Origin: Mycobacterium sp. | GTDB taxonomy: Bacteria; Actinomycetota; Actinomycetes; Mycobacteriales; Mycobacteriaceae | DNA: 7,518 nucleotides | Assembly (NCBI GenBank): GCA_029256565.1 | Contig: JAQSXQ010000090.1 | Location: 1-7,518, forward strand | Reading direction: 5' to 3' | In this document: piece by piece, positions 1 through 5,373 of the stretch | Layout of the letters: each line of letters starts with the position of its first letter | Numbering within the stretch: the first letter of the stretch is position 1 | Translations under genes and position numbers: made by a program | Notes under the pieces: model-generated | Told to the model about the DNA's origin: nothing | Databases searched by the model: none | The model's input: only the letters and a program-made list of their open reading frames with translations

Positions 1-6
1 AGAGCC

Positions 7-741
7 TCAGCGATCGGCCGTCGAGAACCACTTGGTCTTGATGCGCCAGGAATGCGCGGAGGTGAGCGCGAAGGCCGCGCCGCACATGCAGGCGAAGAAC
101 CAGACCAGCGTGCCGTTCTCGACCGGCTGCAGTGCCGGCACGAAGGAGGTGACGATGCGCACGACGCACGCCATGATCCCGCAGAACGACGCGAACAGGT
201 AGATGTTGGCGATCCTGCGCGAGCGTGGGTCCTTGCGCAGGATCAGCAGGGCGCGGGAGCCATATCCGAGCAGGTAGATCAACGTGCCGCAGAGCAGCAC
301 CCAGTAGGAGCCGAGCCAGAAGTCGGTCGGGACCTTGAAGAAGTCGGGGCGGTAGATCGCGGCACCGTTGCCCAGCGAGAAGGCCACCAGCAGGAGGGGG
401 ATGCAGATGGTGGCGGGGAGTTCGACGTACTGCTTGAACGTCCGCTGCAGTGCATGGTCGTCCTGCAAACGGCCGAGCGCGTTGTAGACGACGGCCGACG
501 CGGCGACGATGTAGAGGTCGTGGCCGAGGTAGTCCTCGAGATTCCACTTGCCGGTCAGGGCGTGCAGCCAATGGCCCAGCGTCTCCGACGCCAGCGGCGA
601 CATCAGCAGGACAGCACCGCCCTGAAGTGCGACGTTGAGGGTGGCGGCGACCTCCCAGCGGCATGACCAGGTCACCCGGCGAATCCACAAACTCCATGCC
701 ACACACGCGATCGTGATCGCGATGAGTACTGCCAGGGCCAT
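7..741 (-). CDS. Seven-helix integral membrane protein of unknown function
   Basis: This 244-residue protein is complete in the window and begins with ATG. A GAAGG Shine-Dalgarno lies 8 bases upstream (plus positions 750-754). About seven hydrophobic segments can be read, at residues 2-20, 31-51, 73-90, 107-125, 142-166, 177-201 and 209-229. Short basic loops (around 21-28 and 163-176) and a basic tail (232-239) separate or follow them. There is no signal peptide and no recognisable enzymatic motif. Eight cysteines occur, most inside the helices. It lies 44 bp downstream of the helix-turn-helix gene on the same strand, so the two are probably co-transcribed and this protein may be the regulated output. 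It may be related to actinobacterial 7TM proteins found next to XRE-type regulators (the MAB_1171c-like transporter family), but this rests on topology and context only. If so, it lacks the usual C-terminal cytoplasmic extension. Transport, sensing or immunity roles cannot be told apart here. Confidence 0.75.
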   Translation of the reverse strand: MALAVLIAITIACVAWSLWIRRVTWSCRWEVAATLNVALQGGAVLLMSPLASETLGHWLHALTGKWNLEDYLGHDLYIVAASAVVYNALGRLQDDHALQRTFKQYVELPATICIPLLLVAFSLGNGAAIYRPDFFKVPTDFWLGSYWVLLCGTLIYLLGYGSRALLILRKDPRSRRIANIYLFASFCGIMACVVRIVTSFVPALQPVENGTLVWFFACMCGAAFALTSAHSWRIKTKWFSTADR

Positions 742-749
742 GGAATTCG

Positions 750-754
750 CCTTC
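750..754 (-). promoter_or_regulatory. Ribosome binding site of the seven-helix membrane protein gene
   Basis: On the minus strand this reads GAAGG, 8 bases before the ATG at 741. It supports that start and shows that the membrane gene is translated from its own site within the presumed two-gene transcript. Confidence 0.5.
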
Positions 755-785
755 GAGCGGAATTGCTGTTCAGCAAAGCCTATCG

Positions 786-1151
786 CTAAAGCGGCGGCGC
801 GTCTTGCCGTGGCACCAACTGGGACAACTTCTGTCGCCGAACCGTGCGTTGTGAAGTAACTGGCTCGGTGACGGTGGCCACGCTGAGCGGGGCGGAGTCG
901 AGATAGCTCCAGACCTCTTCGCGACTCATCAGGCCAAACCGAACCTGCAGGTCGGGATAGCTGAGGTCGAAGCGATCCGCCACCCGCCGCAACTCCTCGG
1001 CGTTCGGGTAGTCCGGCTCCTTGATGCGTCGGTAATACGTGCTGCTCGACGTGCCCAAGGCGTCATAGATGGCCTTGGCGTCGATGTCGCCATCCAGCAG
1101 GTAGTCGAGCAGCGCCTTGAGCTGCCGGCCGTTCTCATCCGTGCGGGGCAT
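786..1151 (-). CDS. Small XRE-like helix-turn-helix DNA-binding regulator
   Basis: This 121-residue protein is predicted to bind DNA. Residues about 9-21 form a first helix, 23-32 (DAKAIYDALG) and 35-45 (SSSTYYRRIKE) look like a helix-turn-helix pair with the second as recognition helix, and 50-70 (AEELRRVADRFDLSYPDLQ) forms the following helices. This matches XRE/Cro-C1 domain order. The tail after about residue 95 is polar and basic and probably disordered. An upstream in-frame ATG at 1304 would give 172 residues but would overlap the divergent gene. The ATG at 1151 is preferred because the conserved-looking part starts there and a TATGGT -10 box sits exactly 6 bases upstream, as in leaderless mycobacterial genes. 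ATGs at 1172 and 1226 are alternatives. It precedes the membrane protein gene by 44 bp and is divergent from the gene at 1288, so autoregulation and control of both flanks is a reasonable inference. Similar small proteins are sometimes labelled phage immunity repressors; no phage gene is visible here. Confidence 0.72.
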   Translation of the reverse strand: MPRTDENGRQLKALLDYLLDGDIDAKAIYDALGTSSSTYYRRIKEPDYPNAEELRRVADRFDLSYPDLQVRFGLMSREEVWSYLDSAPLSVATVTEPVTSQRTVRRQKLSQLVPRQDAPPL

Positions 1152-1157
1152 CGCTAC

Positions 1158-1163
1158 ACCATA
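1158..1163 (-). promoter_or_regulatory. Candidate -10 box for a leaderless helix-turn-helix transcript
   Basis: The minus strand reads TATGGT followed by six bases and then the ATG at 1151. With the common mycobacterial spacing, transcription would start on the A of that ATG and give a leaderless mRNA. No convincing -35 is seen, which is usual for mycobacterial promoters. No Shine-Dalgarno precedes this ATG, in agreement with leaderless translation. Confidence 0.45.
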
Positions 1164-1251
1164 GCTGGCCATCCCGGATTTGGGCAGCGCAAGCCAGATC
1201 CTGGAGTGGTTGCTCTTAATTGACATGGCCGTCACGGTTTTGGCAGAGGTA

Positions 1252-1265
1252 TCCCAATTCTGGGA
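1252..1265. promoter_or_regulatory. Inverted repeat TCCCA-N4-TGGGA, candidate operator
   Basis: A perfect 5+5 bp inverted repeat (TCCCA ATTC TGGGA) lies in the divergent intergenic region. It falls where the -35 of the rightward promoter would be if the -10 is the TACCGT at 1275-1280. A second overlapping repeat, ATTC-TGG-GAAT, occupies 1257-1267. Position and symmetry fit a dimeric repressor site, most simply for the helix-turn-helix protein encoded next door. This is inference; five-base arms also arise by chance. Confidence 0.35.
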
Positions 1266-1274
1266 ATGACCCTG

Positions 1275-1280
1275 TACCGT
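1275..1280 (+). promoter_or_regulatory. Candidate -10 box for a leaderless transcript of the half-condensation gene
   Basis: TACCGT matches the mycobacterial TANNNT -10 consensus and ends 7 bases before the ATG at 1288. The predicted transcription start is 1287 or 1288, at the start codon. No Shine-Dalgarno precedes the tandem ATGs, which agrees with leaderless expression. Confidence 0.4.
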
Positions 1281-1287
1281 TCCCCAC

Positions 1288-1902
1288 ATGATGTGCGCAA
1301 ACATGCAGCTGACTGATTACGACGCCGATGGCCGGCCGGTGCGCGACGATCTCGCGCGGCATTCCGCGACCCTGTCCGATGTCCTCACCATGGAACTCGA
1401 CGGGGCGTGCGCCGCGCTCGGGCTGACGGCGGAGGAAGTCCTGCTCGCTGCGCTCGGTCGTGCCATCGACCGGACCGTCGGCGCCGGCGTCATAGCGGTC
1501 GACCTCACGGGGATCGGGACCTCCGTGCACCCGGTGGCCCTGTCGTGCGCAGGCCCGTCGGCCGTGCCCGCGACGGACATGCTCGCCACCGTGCACCATG
1601 CCGTCGCCGCACTCTCGCTGCATCGTGCGCTGCACGAGTTCGCCGACCACGCCGCCGTCGCCAACGTGCTGCTCGCGGTCGACGACGTCACTCCCGGCCC
1701 GGCCGGCTGGGGACACGGTCTCGAGTTGCACGCACGCCGCCGTGACGGCGTCGTGGTCCTCGAGTGGTGGTACGACGCGCGCAGCTTCGAGCCGTACACG
1801 ATCGAAGAGCTCGCAGAGCAACTGCCGTTCGCGCTCATCGAACTGACGTCCGAGGCGTCGGCGCCCATCTTGAACAGCGCCGAACTCGCGATGTCCTACT
1901 AG
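1288..1902 (+). CDS. Stand-alone condensation/acyltransferase C-lobe-like protein
   Basis: This 204-residue soluble protein has no signal peptide or membrane segment. Residues about 40-75 (ALGLTAEEVLLAALGRAI and the following VIAVDLTG) resemble the start of the C-terminal lobe of NRPS condensation domains. The end (VVLEWWYDARSF, then a helix TIEELAEQLPFALIEL at 171-186) resembles the last strand and helix of that lobe. The expected N-terminal lobe with HHxxxDG is missing. The only HH is HHAVAA at 103-108, without aspartate and in a different place, so independent catalysis is unlikely. It could act as a partner subunit, a scaffold or a degenerate remnant. Two tandem ATGs (1288, 1291) and a third at 1303 are possible starts; 1288 is chosen because of the -10 box 7 bases upstream. 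It is divergent from the helix-turn-helix gene and followed by the ileS promoter. The family assignment rests on fold-like pattern only; a hypothetical protein label would also be fair. Confidence 0.68.
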   Translation: MMCANMQLTDYDADGRPVRDDLARHSATLSDVLTMELDGACAALGLTAEEVLLAALGRAIDRTVGAGVIAVDLTGIGTSVHPVALSCAGPSAVPATDMLATVHHAVAALSLHRALHEFADHAAVANVLLAVDDVTPGPAGWGHGLELHARRRDGVVVLEWWYDARSFEPYTIEELAEQLPFALIELTSEASAPILNSAELAMSY

Positions 1903-1940
1903 TCGCCTCCCGACCAGTTGGGAACCCGACGTCACGAGAG

Positions 1941-1974
1941 CCTAGAATCTAGTCGTTCCTAGAATCTAGGAACG
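1941..1974. repeat. Tandem CCTAGAATCTAG copies and a 21-bp palindrome upstream of the ileS leader
   Basis: Two exact 12-bp copies of CCTAGAATCTAG occupy 1941-1952 and 1958-1969, a 17-bp period. Each contains the palindrome CTAGA-A-TCTAG. The second copy extends into a perfect inverted repeat from 1954 to 1974, with arms CGTTCCTAGA and TCTAGGAACG around a single central A. It is AT-rich compared with its surroundings. There is no U-tract, so a factor-independent terminator for the upstream gene is not supported. It overlaps the presumed ileS core promoter and could be a protein-binding site. Confidence 0.7.
1943..1965 (+). promoter_or_regulatory. ileS promoter with two TAGAAT -10 hexamers
   Basis: TAGAAT occurs at 1943-1948 and again at 1960-1965; both match TANNNT. 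The second would start transcription near 1972, directly before the first paired bases of the T-box leader, so it is the better candidate. The first would start near 1955 and add about 17 bases. No good -35 is seen at 17-18 bp from either; TTGGGA at 1918-1923 lies 19 bp from the first. Because the motif is palindromic, the minus strand also reads TAGATT, but no minus-strand gene follows. Confidence 0.5.
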
Positions 1975-2202
1975 CGGCGTCGATCCGGCCATCACCGGGG
2001 AGCCTTCGGAAGAACCGCGCTTTCTCGAGCGCTCAGTAGAACCGAACGGGTGGGCCCGTCATAGCCTCCACGAGCGGCGCACCTGGTGCGCAAGCGGGGT
2101 GGTACCGCGGTGATCGCGCACGTGCGCGACGTCGTCCCCGTGCCTGAACCTTCGGCTCCCGAGGCCGGAGGCCTCAAATTCGGCACAGGAGACGACGCAC
2201 GA
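1973..2202 (+). promoter_or_regulatory. ileS T-box riboswitch leader, translational type
   Basis: This leader senses uncharged tRNA-Ile and controls ileS. The T-box sequence GGGTGGTACCGCG is at 2097-2109, with the TGGT (2100-2103) that pairs with the tRNA acceptor end, inside a GCGG/CCGC stem (2094-2097 with 2105-2108). Upstream, ATC at 1991-1993, followed by A, is the likely isoleucine specifier in a very short stem I. A variable hairpin GCGC/GCGC lies at 2017-2032. It is followed by AGTAGAACCGAACGGG, which I recognise as typical of actinobacterial ileS T-boxes, and by hairpin ACGGG-TGGG-CCCGT (2046-2059) of the stem II region. Stem III is GCGCAC-CTG-GTGCGC (2077-2091). No terminator with a U-run follows. 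Instead GTCGTCCCC (2131-2139) can pair with GGAGACGAC (2188-2196) in 8 of 9 positions, covering the Shine-Dalgarno. Translational T-boxes of this kind are established for mycobacterial ileS; the exact pairings here are my inference. Confidence 0.93.
2187..2191 (+). promoter_or_regulatory. ileS Shine-Dalgarno AGGAG
   Basis: AGGAG lies 11 bases before the GTG at 2203, slightly longer than ideal spacing. It decides the start: the frame is open upstream to 2086, but that part is the riboswitch itself. It is also the segment predicted to be sequestered when tRNA-Ile is fully charged. Confidence 0.75.
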
Positions 2203-5200
2203 GTGAGCGCATACCCGAAGCCTGCCGGCGGCACGCCGGACTTTCCCGCGCTGGAACTCGACGTGCTCGAGTTCTGGGCCGCCGACGACACCTTCCGCGC
2301 CAGCATCGACCGACGCGACGGCGCCGAGGAGTACGTCTTCTACGATGGGCCGCCGTTCGCGAACGGCCTCCCGCACTACGGGCATCTGCTGACCGGCTAC
2401 GTCAAGGACATCGTGCCGCGCTATCGGACGATGCGCGGTTACAAGGTCGAACGCCGATTCGGCTGGGACACCCACGGCCTGCCCGCCGAACTCGAGGTGC
2501 AACGCCAACTCGGCATCACCGACAAGGCCCAGATCGACGAGATGGGCATCGAGAAGTTCAACGACGCGTGCCGTGCGTCGGTGCTGAAGTACACCGGTGA
2601 GTGGCGCGACTACGTGACCCGCCAGGCCCGCTGGGTCGACTTCGACAACGACTACAAGACGCTGGACCCCGGCTTCATGGAGTCGGTGATCTGGGCGTTC
2701 AAGCAGTTGTGGGACAAGGGTCTGGCGTACGAGGGCAACCGCGTCCTGCCGTACTGCTGGAACGACGAGACCCCGCTGTCGAGCCACGAGTTGCGCATGG
2801 ACGACGACGTCTACCAGAGCAGGCAGGATCCCGCGTTGACCGTCGGGTTCCGGATCGCCGACGAGCGCTTGCGCGAGGAGCACGACAGAGGAAACGCCGA
2901 CCTCGACGGCGCGTACCTACTGGTCTGGACGACGACGCCGTGGACGCTGCCGTCCAACCAGGCGGTCGCGGTCAATCCCGACGTCGTGTACGCGGTGGTC
3001 GAGGCAGACGGTCGTCGTCTCGTCATCGCCCAGGCCCGGCTCGGGGCGTACGCGCGCGAACTCGGCGAAGAGCCGACCGTGGTCGCCACCTACACCGGGC
3101 ACCAGCTGCTCGGCCTGCGCTATCTGCCGCCGTTCCCGTACTTCGTGGACTCCGAGCAGGCGGCCAACGCCTTCCAGGTGCTGCCCGCCGACTTCGTCAG
3201 CACCGAGGACGGCACCGGGCTCGTGCACATGTCGCCGGCCTACGGCGAGGACGACAAGGCCACCGCGGACGCCGCGGGCATCGTTGCGGTGACCCCGGTC
3301 GACGCCAAGGGACGGTTCGACGCGACCGTGCCCGACTACGTCGGCCTGCAGGTGTTCGAGGCGAACCCCAACATCATCCGCGATCTCAAGAACGGCACCG
3401 GACCGGCCGCGGTGAACGCGCCGCTGCTCCTGCGGCACGAGACCTACGAGCACTCCTACCCGCACTGCTGGCGGTGCCGGAACCCACTGATCTACCGCGC
3501 CGTCTCGTCGTGGTTCGTCAAGGTCACCGCGTTCCGGGACCGCATGGTCGAGCTGAACCAGCAGATCACCTGGTACCCCGAGCACGTCAAGGACGGGCAG
3601 TTCGGCAAGTGGCTGGCCGGCGCACGGGACTGGTCGATCTCGCGAAATCGGTACTGGGGCACGCCGATCCCGGTGTGGAAGTCCGACGACCCCGCCTACC
3701 CGCGCATCGACGTCTACGGCAGCCTCGACGAGCTGGAGCGCGACTTCGGCGTACGGCCCGACAATCTGCACCGGCCCTACATCGACGAACTGACGCGACC
3801 CAATCCCGACGACCCCACCGGCAGGTCGACGATGCGTCGCATCGAGGACGTCCTCGACGTGTGGTTCGACTCCGGGTCGATGCCCTATGCCCAGGTGCAC
3901 TACCCGTTCGAGAACCAGGACTGGTTCGACGGATCAGGCAACGAGGAAGCGCACTTCCCAGGCGATTTCATCGTCGAGTACATCGGTCAGACCCGCGGTT
4001 GGTTCTACACCCTGCACGTCCTGGCCACCGCGCTGTTCGACCGGCCCGCGTTCAAGGCGTGCGTCGCGCACGGCATCGTGCTGGGCAACGACGGTCAGAA
4101 GATGAGCAAGTCGCTGCGCAACTACCCCGACGTCAGGGAGGTGTTCGACCGCGACGGGTCCGACGCGATGCGGTGGTTCCTCATGGCGTCGCCGATCCTG
4201 CGGGGCGGCAACCTCGTCGTCACCGAGCAGGGCATCCGCGACGGGGTCCGTCAGGTGCTGCTGCCGTTCTGGAACGCCTACACGTTCCTGTCGCTGTACG
4301 CGCCGAAGAAGGGCACCTGGCGCACCGACTCGCCACACGTGCTGGACCGGTACGTGCTGGCCAAGCTCGCCGTGCTGCGCGACGATCTCACGGCCTCGCT
4401 CGACGTCTGCGACATCTCCGTCGCGTGTGACCAGCTGCGGCAGTTCACCGAGGCACTGACCAATTGGTATGTGCGCCGGTCGCGTTCGCGGTTCTGGGAG
4501 GAGGACGCCGATGCGATCGACACCCTGCACACCGTCCTCGAGGTGACCGGCAGGCTCGCGGCGCCACTGCTGCCGTTGGTCGCCGAGGTGATCTGGCGTG
4601 GCGTCACGGGGGAACGATCCGTACACCTGACCGACTGGCCGGAACCCGGTGTCGTGCCTGCGGACCCGGAGCTGGTGGCCGCCATGGACCAGGTCCGCGA
4701 CGTCTGCTCGGCCGGGTCGTCACTGCGCAAGGCCAAGAAGCTGCGGGTGCGGCTGCCGTTGCCCAAATTGACCGTGGCCGTAGATGATCCGGAGCGGCTG
4801 TGTCCGTTCGTCGACCTCATCGCCGACGAACTGAACGTCAAGACCGTCGAGCTGACCGACGACGTTCCCGCCTACGGCCGCTTCGAACTCACGGTCAACG
4901 CACGTGCTGCGGGACCCCGGATCGGCAAGGACGTGCAGGCGGCGATCAAGGCCGTCAAGTCCGGTCAGGGCGTCGTCAACGCCGACGGCACACTGACGGC
5001 GGGACCGGCGACGCTGCTTCCGGAGGAGTACAGCTCGCGGCTCGTCGCGGCCGACCCCGACTTCACCGCGGCGCTGCCCGACGGCGCCGGGCTGGTGGTG
5101 CTCGACGGCGAGGTCACGCCCGAACTCGAGGCCGAGGGCTGGGCCAAGGACCGGATCCGCGAACTGCAGGATCTGCGCAAGTCGTCGGGTCTCGACGTGT

Positions 5201-5370
5201 CCGACCGCATCCGCGTCGTCGTCGCCGTGCCCGGTGAACGCGAGGAGTGGGCGCGCACGCACGCCGACCTGATCGCCAAGGAGATCCTGGCCACCAGCTT
5301 CGACTTCGGTGACCCGGTCGACGGCACCGAGATCGGTGACGGCGTCAGGGTCGCGCTGGCGAAGGCGTGA
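2203..5370 (+). CDS. ileS: Isoleucyl-tRNA synthetase, eukaryote-like type (IleS2)
   Basis: This cytoplasmic class I synthetase (1055 residues) activates isoleucine with ATP and charges tRNA-Ile. The HIGH signature is HYGH at residues 58-61 in PPFANGLPHYGH, and KMSKS is at 633-637. Between them is the CP1 editing domain, which removes mischarged valine. It carries the threonine-rich motif WTTTPWTLPSN (242-252) and HMSPAYGEDD (342-351) with the catalytic aspartate region. A CWRC pair at 422-425 follows. The anticodon-binding domain includes NWYVRRSRSRFW at 754-765. There is no C-terminal zinc knuckle of the ordinary bacterial type. As recalled, the sequence is close to M. tuberculosis IleS throughout, and that homology begins at the AYPKP of residues 3-7, which supports the GTG at 2203 with AGGAG upstream. 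A short extra stretch after WFDG (about five residues, near 574) is absent from the M. tuberculosis protein as I recall it. Enzymes of this type are known for low sensitivity to pseudomonic acid. Regulation is by the T-box leader. Its stop lies 3 bp from the convergent neighbour's stop. Confidence 0.98.
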   Translation: MSAYPKPAGGTPDFPALELDVLEFWAADDTFRASIDRRDGAEEYVFYDGPPFANGLPHYGHLLTGYVKDIVPRYRTMRGYKVERRFGWDTHGLPAELEVQRQLGITDKAQIDEMGIEKFNDACRASVLKYTGEWRDYVTRQARWVDFDNDYKTLDPGFMESVIWAFKQLWDKGLAYEGNRVLPYCWNDETPLSSHELRMDDDVYQSRQDPALTVGFRIADERLREEHDRGNADLDGAYLLVWTTTPWTLPSNQAVAVNPDVVYAVVEADGRRLVIAQARLGAYARELGEEPTVVATYTGHQLLGLRYLPPFPYFVDSEQAANAFQVLPADFVSTEDGTGLVHMSPAYGEDDKATADAAGIVAVTPVDAKGRFDATVPDYVGLQVFEANPNIIRDLKNGTGPAAVNAPLLLRHETYEHSYPHCWRCRNPLIYRAVSSWFVKVTAFRDRMVELNQQITWYPEHVKDGQFGKWLAGARDWSISRNRYWGTPIPVWKSDDPAYPRIDVYGSLDELERDFGVRPDNLHRPYIDELTRPNPDDPTGRSTMRRIEDVLDVWFDSGSMPYAQVHYPFENQDWFDGSGNEEAHFPGDFIVEYIGQTRGWFYTLHVLATALFDRPAFKACVAHGIVLGNDGQKMSKSLRNYPDVREVFDRDGSDAMRWFLMASPILRGGNLVVTEQGIRDGVRQVLLPFWNAYTFLSLYAPKKGTWRTDSPHVLDRYVLAKLAVLRDDLTASLDVCDISVACDQLRQFTEALTNWYVRRSRSRFWEEDADAIDTLHTVLEVTGRLAAPLLPLVAEVIWRGVTGERSVHLTDWPEPGVVPADPELVAAMDQVRDVCSAGSSLRKAKKLRVRLPLPKLTVAVDDPERLCPFVDLIADELNVKTVELTDDVPAYGRFELTVNARAAGPRIGKDVQAAIKAVKSGQGVVNADGTLTAGPATLLPEEYSSRLVAADPDFTAALPDGAGLVVLDGEVTPELEAEGWAKDRIRELQDLRKSSGLDVSDRIRVVVAVPGEREEWARTHADLIAKEILATSFDFGDPVDGTEIGDGVRVALAKA

Positions 5371-5373
5371 CGG

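Noticed and set aside
1220..1225. TTGACA as a -35 element for the 1288 gene
   Set aside because: A 17-18 bp spacing leads to GCAGAG/CAGAGG, not a -10; the TACCGT at 1275 is too far away to pair with it.
1152..1304. Longer form of the helix-turn-helix protein from ATG 1304
   Set aside because: It would overlap the divergent gene's start, consume the whole control region and lack a ribosome site; the ATG at 1151 has an ideally spaced -10 box.
1216..1935. Minus-strand open frame of 239 codons over the half-condensation gene
   Set aside because: It would cover the divergent promoter region and the plus gene and shows shadow composition; the plus frame has domain-like features.
1941..1974. CTAG-rich repeats as an insertion-sequence end or attachment site
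   Set aside because: There is no transposase or integrase nearby and no second copy in the window; overlap with the ileS promoter explains them better.
2161..2175. GAGGCC-GGA-GGCCTC hairpin as an intrinsic terminator in the ileS leader
   Set aside because: No U-run follows and it sits just before the Shine-Dalgarno; it is more likely part of the leader fold inside the sequestering loop.
2086..2202. In-frame N-terminal extension of IleS starting at 2086
   Set aside because: It translates the T-box leader itself; the Shine-Dalgarno at 2187-2191 and recalled M. tuberculosis IleS homology place the start at 2203.
2917..3900. Long open frames opposite or out of frame within ileS (also 2059-2883 and 3934-4626 minus, 2601-4430 plus)
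   Set aside because: These are shadows of a GC-rich gene: they are rich in Arg, Gly, Val and His with no recognisable domain, while the ileS frame is fully explained.
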